A stretch of DNA of 64,000 bases, from contig NZ_LR131273.1 in assembly GCF_900631615.1 (NCBI RefSeq), positions 1,178,001 to 1,242,000 on the forward strand. Reading direction: 5' to 3'. This document shows positions 24,102 to 32,452 of the stretch, one piece after another; position 1 is the first letter of the stretch; each line of letters starts with the position of its first letter. The translations under genes were made by a program, and so were the position numbers. This stretch comes from Tsukamurella paurometabola (GTDB lineage Bacteria > Actinomycetota > Actinomycetes > Mycobacteriales > Mycobacteriaceae). A model generated the notes under the pieces. It searched no databases. It had not been told where the DNA came from and saw nothing but the letters and a program-made list of their open reading frames with translations.

Positions 24102-26294
24102 CTACTCGTAGGTCTCGCCGGCCTCGGCCTTGGCGACCAGCGACGCGGGCGGGGTGAACTGCTCGCCGTACTTCGCGGCCAGGGCGTTCGCCTGCGCGAC
24201 GAAGGCCTTGGGCCCGGTGAGGCCCTCGGCGGGCGTGCCCGGGCGGCCCTCGTAGCCGTTGATGTACTGCAGCACGCCGCCGGTCCACGCGGGGAAGCCG
24301 ATGCCGAAGATCGAGCCGATGTTGGCGTCGGCGACGGAATCCATGACGCCCTCGTCGAAGCAGCGCACGGTCTCGATCGACTCGATGAAGAGCATGCGCT
24401 CCTGCAGCTCCGCGAAGTCCGGCTTCGTCGAACCCGACTTGAAGTGCTCCTGGAAGCCCTTCGAGAGGCCGGTGCGCTTGCCGTCGGCGTAGTCGTAGAA
24501 GCCCGCGCCGTCCTTCTTGGACGGGCGGCCGTTCTCGACCATCCAGTCGACCACGGCGAAGGCACCGTGCTGCGGCACGTCCTTGCCCTCGGCCTTGAGC
24601 GCGGTCTCGGTGGCGAGGCGGATCTTCTGCATCAGGGTGAGCGTCAGCTCGTCCGCCAGCTGCAGAGGCGCGGCCGGGTAGCCGGCCTGCTGGCCCGCCT
24701 GCTCCAGGTACACGGGGTCGACGCCCTCGCCGATGGCCGCGAGGGCCTCGTTGATGAACGTACCGATGACCCGCGAGGTGAAGAAGCCGCGGCTGTCGTG
24801 AACGACGATCGGGGTCTTCTTGATCTGCAGCGTGTAGTCGATGACCTTGGCCAGCACCGCATCCGAGGTCTTGGCGCCGCGGATGATCTCCACCAGCGGC
24901 ATCTTGTCGACGGGCGAGAAGAAGTGGATGCCGATGAAGTCCTCCTGGCGCTTCACGCCCTCCGCGAGGATGGTGATCGGCAGGGTGGAGGTGTTGGAGC
25001 CGAGGATGGCGTCGGGCTCGACGATGTCCTCGATCTCCTGGAAGACCTTGTTCTTGACCTCGACGGACTCGAACGCGGCCTCGATCACCAGGTCGACGCC
25101 CTTGAAGTCCTGCGGGTCCACGGTCGGGTGGATCCGCGCGAGGAGCGCGTCGGACTTCTCCTTGGTGGTGCGGCCCTTGGCGAGCGCCTTCTCCTCCAGC
25201 TTGACGCTGTAGTCCTTGCCCCGGTTGGCGGCGTCGATGTCGATGTCCTTGAGGACGACCTCGATACCGGCCTTGGCCGAGACGTAGGCGATGGCCGCGC
25301 CCATCATGCCGGCGCCGATGACGCCGACCTTCTTGGCGGTGTACTTCTCGTACCCCTCGGGCCGGCTGCCGCCGCCGTTGATGGTCTGCAGGTCGAAGAA
25401 GAACGCCTTGATCATGTTCTTCGACACCTGGCCGGTGGCGAGCTTGGTGAAGTAGCGCGACTCGATCTCGAGGGCGGTGTCGAAGTCGACGTAGGTGCCC
25501 TCGAAGGCGGTGGCCATGATGGCCTCCGGAGCCGGCATCGGGGCGCCCTTGAGCTGCTTGCGCAGGTTGGCCGGGAAGGCCGGGGCGTTCGGGGCCAGCG
25601 TCTTGTCGATCGGCGAGCCGCCGGGGATCTCGTAGCCCTTGACGTCCCACGGCTGCGCGACCTTGTCGGGGTTGGCCTTGATCCACGCCTTCGCGGCGGG
25701 GACGAGCTCGTCGACCGTGCCCACGAGATCGTTGACCAGACCGGTCTTCTGGGCCTTGCCGGGGGCCATCTGCTGGCCCTGGAGCAGCACGCCCATGAGC
25801 GCGCCCTGCAGGCCGAGCATCCGGACGGTGCGGGTCACGCCGCCGCCGCCGGGGAGCAGGCCGAGGCTGACCTCGGGGAGGCCGATCTTGCTGCCCTTGA
25901 CGTCCGCCGCGATGCGGTGGTTGGCGGCGAGAGCGATCTCGAGGCCGCCGCCGAGCGCGGCGCCATTGATGGCGGCCACGACGGGCTTGGGCAGCTTCTC
26001 CAGGCGGCGCAGGTCGCGCTTGATCTCCTGGACGTTGTCGAAGACCTGCTGCGCATCGGCCTTGGTGGCCTTGCGGATCTCGGTCAGGTTGCCGCCGGCG
26101 AAGAAGGTCTTCTTCGCGGAGGTGATGACGACACCGGTGATCGACTCGACCTCGGCCTCGAGGCGGTCGACGGTGGCGCGCATGGACGTGCCGTACAGCT
26201 CGTTCATGGTGTTCGCGGAGCTGGTCGGGTCGTCCATCGTCAGGGTGACGATGCCGTCGGCGTCCTGCTCCCAGCGGATCATGTTGTCAGACAT
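24102..26294 (-). CDS. fadB: Fatty acid oxidation multifunctional protein FadB (enoyl-CoA hydratase / 3-hydroxyacyl-CoA dehydrogenase)
   Basis: A 730-aa alpha subunit of the trifunctional beta-oxidation complex. The hydratase domain (about 1-200) has NGAALGGGLEIALAANHR and the catalytic-Glu region GLPEVSLGLLPGGGG. The NAD-binding dehydrogenase domain (about 325-510) has GVIGAGMMGAAIAYVSAKAG and IGIHFFSPVDKMPLVEII, which holds the catalytic His. The C-terminal dehydrogenase half completes it. It hydrates trans-2-enoyl-CoA and oxidises the 3-hydroxyacyl-CoA. It lies 32 bases downstream of fadA in the same order as Rv0859-Rv0860 of M. tuberculosis. A divergent tandem-TetR regulator probably controls the pair. 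Confidence 0.95.
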   Translation of the reverse strand: MSDNMIRWEQDADGIVTLTMDDPTSSANTMNELYGTSMRATVDRLEAEVESITGVVITSAKKTFFAGGNLTEIRKATKADAQQVFDNVQEIKRDLRRLEKLPKPVVAAINGAALGGGLEIALAANHRIAADVKGSKIGLPEVSLGLLPGGGGVTRTVRMLGLQGALMGVLLQGQQMAPGKAQKTGLVNDLVGTVDELVPAAKAWIKANPDKVAQPWDVKGYEIPGGSPIDKTLAPNAPAFPANLRKQLKGAPMPAPEAIMATAFEGTYVDFDTALEIESRYFTKLATGQVSKNMIKAFFFDLQTINGGGSRPEGYEKYTAKKVGVIGAGMMGAAIAYVSAKAGIEVVLKDIDIDAANRGKDYSVKLEEKALAKGRTTKEKSDALLARIHPTVDPQDFKGVDLVIEAAFESVEVKNKVFQEIEDIVEPDAILGSNTSTLPITILAEGVKRQEDFIGIHFFSPVDKMPLVEIIRGAKTSDAVLAKVIDYTLQIKKTPIVVHDSRGFFTSRVIGTFINEALAAIGEGVDPVYLEQAGQQAGYPAAPLQLADELTLTLMQKIRLATETALKAEGKDVPQHGAFAVVDWMVENGRPSKKDGAGFYDYADGKRTGLSKGFQEHFKSGSTKPDFAELQERMLFIESIETVRCFDEGVMDSVADANIGSIFGIGFPAWTGGVLQYINGYEGRPGTPAEGLTGPKAFVAQANALAAKYGEQFTPPASLVAKAEAGETYE

Positions 26295-26326
26295 GTTTCT
26301 TCAGTCTCCTGTTGTTCCGGCGGGCG

Positions 26327-27538
<1,212 letters not shown>

Positions 27539-27630
27539 TTGGTCTTCCCGTCCTTTCGAAGAAGGTGTTCCCGGCCCCCGCGGATACCACGGAGCCCGTC
27601 ACTCCTACAGGCTAACCGCGTGTAGCTTAT

Positions 27631-27663
27631 TTGGAAAGACCGCCAGGTAAATCCTGGTTCCAA
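27631..27663. promoter_or_regulatory. Candidate operator between fadA and the tandem-TetR gene
   Basis: Two inverted repeats overlap here: CCAGG-TAAAT-CCTGG (27643-27657) inside an outer TTGGAA (27631-27636) / TTCCAA (27658-27663). The region is A/T-rich for this genome and lies in the divergent promoter, a natural site for the regulator encoded next door. Confidence 0.45.
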
Positions 27664-27694
27664 ACGCCCACGATGGGCTATTGTGACGTTAATC

Positions 27695-28879
27695 ATGGCA
27701 TCCGCACCACGCACCGCGGGCACTCGCCTGCGTCCCGCCGAGCGGCGTCGACAACTGGTCGACGTCGCCACCGAGCTGTTCCTCGACCAGGGCTACGGCA
27801 AGGTGTCCGTCGCCGATATTGCCCGCGCCGCCGGGATCAGCGGCCCCAGCGTCTACCGGCACTTCCCGGACAAGGAGGCCATCCTCGCCGCGGCCATGCG
27901 CTCCGCGGTCGATGAGATGGCCGAGACCACCGCGCGCGTGCTCGCCCGCCCCGGCGCCACCTTCGACGACCTCTCCTCCGCCGTCTTCGCCATGGCCGTC
28001 TCGCGGCCCGGCCCACTGGCCCTGTGGCGGTGGAACCGGCGGCACCTCACGGCCGAGCAGGCGCGGGAGATGATCGCCGCCAGCGAGGGCGTGCTCGGTT
28101 CCTGGACCGAGGTGCTCCGCCGCGACCACCCCGAACTCACCGACGACGACGCCCGCGTCCTCACCTGGGCCGTGCTGGCCGTGGGCGGCTCCGTGCCGCC
28201 CAGCCGCGGCCGCATCGGCATCCGCCGCTACCGCGCCGACCTCGAGGTGATCGCGCAGCGGGTGCTGCGCGCGGCGCCGTCGACCGCGCCGGAGCTGCCC
28301 GCGCCCCCGCCCCGTCGCGCGCCGGTCGTGCGCAGCGACGAGATCCTCGACGCCGCCTCGGAGCTGTTCTTCTCGCGCGGCTACAGCACGGTGAGCATGG
28401 ACGACATCGGTGCGGCCGTGGGGATCTCGGGCCCCAGTGTGTACGGGCACTTCCCGTCGAAGGGGTCCATCCTGGTGGGCATCGTCGCCCGGGCGCGCGC
28501 CGCACTCGAGATCGGCGTCGTGGGTGCCGCCGGGGCGTCCGGCGGCGACCCGCTGGCCGAGCTGCGCGCGCTCGTCCGGTCCTATGCGGCGAACCTGGTC
28601 TCGTCGACGGATCTCGCCGTGGCGTTCACCGTCGGCCGCGAGGTGGTCATCGAGTCCGGCGGCGAGGCGCTGCTCGCCGCGCAGAAGGCCTACGTGGCGC
28701 GCTGGGTCGCCCTGCTCGCCGACGGTTCCGACGGTGCCGTCGACCCCGCCGGGGCCCGCATCGCCGTCGGCGCCGCGATGACCATCGCCAACGACTTCGC
28801 CCGCACCCGCCGCCTCCGCGGCCGCCCGCGCTTCCACGACGAGCTCGTGCACCTCGTCGACGCCGCCCTCGGCCTCTGA
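27695..28879 (+). CDS. Tandem TetR regulator (two TetR units in one chain)
   Basis: A 394-aa protein, about twice the usual TetR length. Two helix-turn-helix domains are present: residues 18-64 (VADIARAAGISGPSVYRHFP) and 213-259 (MDDIGAAVGISGPSVYGHFP). Each is followed by a helical ligand domain, with a Pro-rich linker near 195-212. The near identity of the two recognition helices points to an internal duplication, so one polypeptide may act as a built-in dimer. It is divergent from fadAB, with overlapping inverted repeats between, so it probably represses fatty-acid oxidation. I chose the ATG at 27695; a GTG four codons earlier is possible. Confidence 0.88.
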   Translation: MASAPRTAGTRLRPAERRRQLVDVATELFLDQGYGKVSVADIARAAGISGPSVYRHFPDKEAILAAAMRSAVDEMAETTARVLARPGATFDDLSSAVFAMAVSRPGPLALWRWNRRHLTAEQAREMIAASEGVLGSWTEVLRRDHPELTDDDARVLTWAVLAVGGSVPPSRGRIGIRRYRADLEVIAQRVLRAAPSTAPELPAPPPRRAPVVRSDEILDAASELFFSRGYSTVSMDDIGAAVGISGPSVYGHFPSKGSILVGIVARARAALEIGVVGAAGASGGDPLAELRALVRSYAANLVSSTDLAVAFTVGREVVIESGGEALLAAQKAYVARWVALLADGSDGAVDPAGARIAVGAAMTIANDFARTRRLRGRPRFHDELVHLVDAALGL

Positions 28880-28890
28880 CCTCGCGATCG

Positions 28891-28918
28891 TCGGTGCGTG
28901 TCGGCGACGACACGCCGA
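28891..28918. terminator. Hairpin between convergent TetR and nitroreductase genes
   Basis: TCGGTGCGTGTCG (28891-28903) pairs with CGACACGCCGA (28908-28918) around a GCGA loop, with small bulges. It lies just after one stop and before the convergent stop at 28976. No T-run follows. Confidence 0.45.
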
Positions 28919-28975
28919 TGACCGCCCGCAGGATTGCACCAGAGGTCCCGACGGTGGCCGCGGCGGACCGTCGGG

Positions 28976-29632
28976 CTACCAGCGGTTGACGTGCAGGACC
29001 GTCTCCAGCGGCGCGCGCTTGGCGGGCTTGAAATCGGTGCCCTTGGTGTACGCGACCGGCAGCAGCACGCCCTGCCGGACGGTGGCGGGGATGCCGAGCG
29101 CCTCGGCGACCTCCCGCTCGTACTCGAGGTGGAGCGTGGTCCAGGCGGATCCGAGGCCACGCTCGCGCAGCGCCAGCGCCAGGCTCCACGCCGCGGGCAG
29201 GAGCGACCCCCAGAGCCCGGCCTGGTTGCCCTCCGGCAGCTCGCCGCCGGGCACGTGGATGGCGCCGATGACCAGTGCCGGAACCTGCTCCATCACCTCG
29301 GCGAGGTAGGTCGCGCTGGAGGCCACCTTCTCCGCCGTCTCGGGGTCCTTCGGCGGCTTCGCGGCCCGCGCCGCGGCGCCCGCCTCGGCGTAGGCGAAGT
29401 AGGACTTCCGGTAGTACTCGGCCACGATCCGCTTCGGCTCGGGGTCGGTGAGCACGATCCAGTGCCACCCCTGCGCGTTGCTGCCCGACGGTGCCTGCAG
29501 CGCCACCTCGAGCGCCTCGGTGATGACCTCGAGCGGGACGGGCTTGTCGAGGTCGAGGCGCTTGCGCACCGACCGGGTGGAGGTCAGTACCTCGTCGGCG
29601 GACAGGTCCAGGTGCGGGAAGTCGGATGCCAT
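28976..29632 (-). CDS. Nitroreductase family flavoprotein
   Basis: A 218-aa FMN-dependent oxidoreductase. The N-terminal STRSVRKRLDL is the family's FMN-phosphate motif, QAPSGSNAQGWHWIVLTD its second FMN contact, and GLGSAWTTLHLEYEREVAEA with LGIPATVRQGVLLPVAYTKG the conserved C-terminal half. It would reduce nitro or quinone compounds with NAD(P)H; the natural substrate is unknown. It stands alone, 22 bases from the end of the next gene on the same strand. Confidence 0.9.
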   Translation of the reverse strand: MASDFPHLDLSADEVLTSTRSVRKRLDLDKPVPLEVITEALEVALQAPSGSNAQGWHWIVLTDPEPKRIVAEYYRKSYFAYAEAGAAARAAKPPKDPETAEKVASSATYLAEVMEQVPALVIGAIHVPGGELPEGNQAGLWGSLLPAAWSLALALRERGLGSAWTTLHLEYEREVAEALGIPATVRQGVLLPVAYTKGTDFKPAKRAPLETVLHVNRW

Positions 29633-29654
29633 GCCTCGACCCTAGCGAGCCGCG

Positions 29655-30296
29655 CTACCGGGCGCGGGCCGAGCCGCTCCCCCGCTTGGCGCGGTCGAGC
29701 GTGGCGAGCGACTTCTTCGCCGCGGCCAGTTCCGCCTGCAGCGCCGCGACACGATCGGCGGCGGCGTCGCGGGCGGCGGACAGCACGTCGTCGACCGCGG
29801 CGAGCGCCTCCTTGTCGCCGAGCCCGGCGAGGGCCTTGTGCACGGCGGGCAGGGGGATCTCCTGGGCGCCGGAGGGCTTCTGCGCGTTCCGCGTGACCTT
29901 GAGCGTGGCCGCGTTGTCGGCGCCCACGTACACGGTGATCGCGACCGAACGGGCGGACCGGCCCGAGGCCTTCGTGCCCGTCGTGGCCGGAGCCTTCGCG
30001 GCCGGCGACTTCGCCGGGGAGGCCTTCGCAGCGGCCTGCTGCTTCGCGGCCCGTTTCACCGGCTTCGGCTGCTTGGTGGCGCGCAGTTCCCGTGCGTCGT
30101 AGGGCAACTGGTCGTCGACGCCCGTCGGCTTGACGGTGACCACCGCACCGTCGACGTCGACCACGCGGGCGGAGGCACCGGCGTCGAGCCCGAGGCTCGG
30201 CACGCCCTCGATGAGGTAGACCAGCGGCTTCCTCCCCTCCGCCAGGGCCGCCGCGTAGCGCTCGAGATCGTCGGCGGTCAGGGTCTGCTCGGCCAT
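29655..30296 (-). CDS. DUF6319-like protein, translationally coupled to the kinase
   Basis: A 213-aa protein. Residues 5-80 (LTADDLERYAAALAEGRKPL, then VYLIEGVPSLGLDAGASARV) are a small beta-rich domain like that of DUF6319 proteins. A Lys/Ala/Pro linker (about 78-112) leads to a second domain with AITVYVGADNAATLKVTRNA and a C-terminal coiled coil (about 170-205). Function is unknown; the basic linker could bind nucleic acid or membranes. The ATG overlaps the kinase stop by one base (TGATG), so the two are co-translated and it may be a kinase substrate or partner. The family name is from memory and tentative. Confidence 0.7.
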   Translation of the reverse strand: MAEQTLTADDLERYAAALAEGRKPLVYLIEGVPSLGLDAGASARVVDVDGAVVTVKPTGVDDQLPYDARELRATKQPKPVKRAAKQQAAAKASPAKSPAAKAPATTGTKASGRSARSVAITVYVGADNAATLKVTRNAQKPSGAQEIPLPAVHKALAGLGDKEALAAVDDVLSAARDAAADRVAALQAELAAAKKSLATLDRAKRGSGSARAR

Positions 30297-32386
30297 CACT
30301 TGATTCCCTTCACGAGTGCGGGGACCACCGACTGCTCGATCGTGTCGATCGCCAGCGGACCTCCGTACAGGAGCGCGTCCACGCCGTTCGTCTTGTCCAC
30401 GATGATGATCGGTACACCGTAGGTCAGCGACGACGGGACCCCGTCGAAGCCGCCGTTGCCGCCCGCGGGATCCGTGCGCGCCACGACCGTCCGGTCCACG
30501 GAGCTCGAGTTCACCGCCTTGTACAGATCGTTCGAGGACAGGGGCAGCCAGGACCCGGTCCCGTCGACGGGGGTCTGGGTGGCGAAACCGATCTGCCCCA
30601 GCAGCTGCAGCGCGTTCGCGGTACCACCGGCGAGCTTCGTCGCCTTACCGTCGTAATGCACGATGTCGACCTTCTTGCCCGCGAACTCCGGGTGCGCCGA
30701 GCGCAGCGCGGTGATGCGGCCCTCGTAGGTCTTCTTCACGGCCTCGGCGCGGTCCTTCGCGCCGAGGGCGGCCGCGATGAACGCGAGCTGCTGCTGCCAG
30801 GTCCACCCGGCCCGGCCCTCGTCGGGGACCGCGATCGCGCGGCCACCCGCGAGCGACTTGAGGTCCTTGACCTTGTCGGCGGCGTCCGGATCGGTGTCCA
30901 GGATCAGGTCCGGGCCGGCCTTCTCGATCACCGACTTGTCCGGGTTGGTGGAGGTGCCGGCGGTCGGCACGGACGACAGCGCGGGAACCCACGACGGCAG
31001 TTCCGATTTCGGGCCGTTCGCCCCGGCGACGACCTCGAAGCCGAGGGCGGCGACGAGCTCGGCGTCGCCCGCGCCGAGCGCGACGATCCGCTGCGGCCGG
31101 TCGGTGAGCTCGGTGGAGCCGTTCACATCCGTCACGGTGCGGGCCGTCCACGCGTCGAGGGCCGGGCGGCCGTCGTCGCCTCCCCCGCCCCGGAGGATCA
31201 CGACGGCGAGCACCACGGCCAGGATCACGACGAGCGCCGCGGCGCCACCGATCAGCAGCTTCGTGCGGTTCTTCGGCGTCGTTCCCGCACCACCGTGCAC
31301 GGGCATCGACGGCGAGCTCGGCCCCATCGGGCCTCCCGGTGTCGCCGGGCCACCGGGGCCGCGCGGTCCGGTGGGACCGACCGGGCCGAGCAGCCCCGTC
31401 GGGGCACCGGGCGGCAGGCCGTGCGCGCCGGGTGCGGGCGACGGAGGGCCGGGCTGGTTGAATCCGGTCGCGAGGGCCGGATTCGACGGTGTTCCCTGCC
31501 AGTTGACGCCCTGCGGCGCCGTGGGCGGCGCGATCCCGGCAGCGCCCGACATGCGGCGCGCGGCGGCGGCCAGGGCGTCGGCGAACTCGCCGGCGGTGCC
31601 GAACCGGTCCGCGGGGTTCTTCGCCATGGCGCGGCCGAGCACGTGGTCGATCTCCGGCGACAGGTCGGGACGCTTGAGCCGCACGCTGGGCGGGTTCTGG
31701 CTGATGTGCGCCAGCATGAGCTGGCCCGAGATGGTGGTGGTGAAGGGCGGTGCGCCGGTGAGCAGGACGACGGTGGCGCAGGCGAGCGAGTAGACGTCGG
31801 CGCGGTGGTCCACGGCGTGGCCGAGGAGCGCCTCGGGAGCGGTGTACGCCAGCGTGCCGACGACGGTGCCGGCCTGGGTGTTCTGCCCGACCTCGGTCTG
31901 GGCGGCACCGATGCCGAAGTCGGCGAGCTTGACCTGCTCGCCGCGGCGGCCGCGGTCGACGAGGAAGTTGGCGGGTTTGACGTCCCGGTGCAGGATGCCG
32001 TGCTGGTGCGCGTAATCGAGGGCGTCGGCGACCTGCTCGACCACGGAGACGGTCCGGTCCAGGCTGAAGGGGCCCTCCCGCTGCACCGTGGACGCGAGGT
32101 TGCCGCCCTCCACGAGCTCCATCGCGATCCACAGGTGCCCGTCGGACTCGCCGCGGTCGTAGACGTCCACGATGTGCGGGTGCTTGAGCCCGGCGATCAG
32201 GTCGGCCTCGCGGTCGAAGCGGGCACGCACCGACGGGTCGGCCGACAGCTGGGTCTGCAACACCTTGAGCGCGACGGACCGCGGCAGCGTGCGGTGCCGG
32301 ACGCGGTACACCGTGCCCATGCCTCCGGTACCGAGGACCGACTCGATCACGTACCCCGCGATCGATTCACCGGGTTCCGACGCCAC
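30296..32386 (-). CDS. Receptor Ser/Thr protein kinase with a FecB/TroA-type extracellular binding domain
   Basis: A 696-aa membrane kinase. The cytoplasmic kinase domain (about residues 11-270) is complete: GTGGMGTVY, Lys41 (VALKVL), HRDVKPANFL with Asp135, DFG at 156-158, and GTLAYTAPEAL after a Thr-rich activation loop. A Pro/Gly linker with collagen-like G-P-x repeats (about 315-360) leads to one transmembrane helix (377-398). The outside part (about 405-696) is a full helical-backbone substrate-binding domain like those of siderophore/metal ABC importers: PQRIVALGAGDAELVAALGF, SVIEKAGPDLILDTD, and QLAFIAAALGAKDRAEAV. GGAGG lies seven bases before GTG 32386 (GTG 32392 is too close). It follows eccE by 66 bases, so it is probably transcribed with the ESX genes and could couple an iron or siderophore signal to them. 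Confidence 0.9.
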   Translation of the reverse strand: MASEPGESIAGYVIESVLGTGGMGTVYRVRHRTLPRSVALKVLQTQLSADPSVRARFDREADLIAGLKHPHIVDVYDRGESDGHLWIAMELVEGGNLASTVQREGPFSLDRTVSVVEQVADALDYAHQHGILHRDVKPANFLVDRGRRGEQVKLADFGIGAAQTEVGQNTQAGTVVGTLAYTAPEALLGHAVDHRADVYSLACATVVLLTGAPPFTTTISGQLMLAHISQNPPSVRLKRPDLSPEIDHVLGRAMAKNPADRFGTAGEFADALAAAARRMSGAAGIAPPTAPQGVNWQGTPSNPALATGFNQPGPPSPAPGAHGLPPGAPTGLLGPVGPTGPRGPGGPATPGGPMGPSSPSMPVHGGAGTTPKNRTKLLIGGAAALVVILAVVLAVVILRGGGGDDGRPALDAWTARTVTDVNGSTELTDRPQRIVALGAGDAELVAALGFEVVAGANGPKSELPSWVPALSSVPTAGTSTNPDKSVIEKAGPDLILDTDPDAADKVKDLKSLAGGRAIAVPDEGRAGWTWQQQLAFIAAALGAKDRAEAVKKTYEGRITALRSAHPEFAGKKVDIVHYDGKATKLAGGTANALQLLGQIGFATQTPVDGTGSWLPLSSNDLYKAVNSSSVDRTVVARTDPAGGNGGFDGVPSSLTYGVPIIIVDKTNGVDALLYGGPLAIDTIEQSVVPALVKGIK

Positions 32387-32452
32387 GAACACACCTCCGC
32401 TCCTGCACGTGTACAGCGGTAAGAATCTACCGCGATGCAGGTTGCCCGCCGC

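Noticed and set aside
30296-32386. Kinase and binding-protein domains as two separate genes joined by a sequencing error.
   Set aside because: The linker contains a proper single transmembrane helix with a basic stop (KNRTK) on the inside, as expected for a receptor kinase, and the binding domain has no start or signal peptide of its own.
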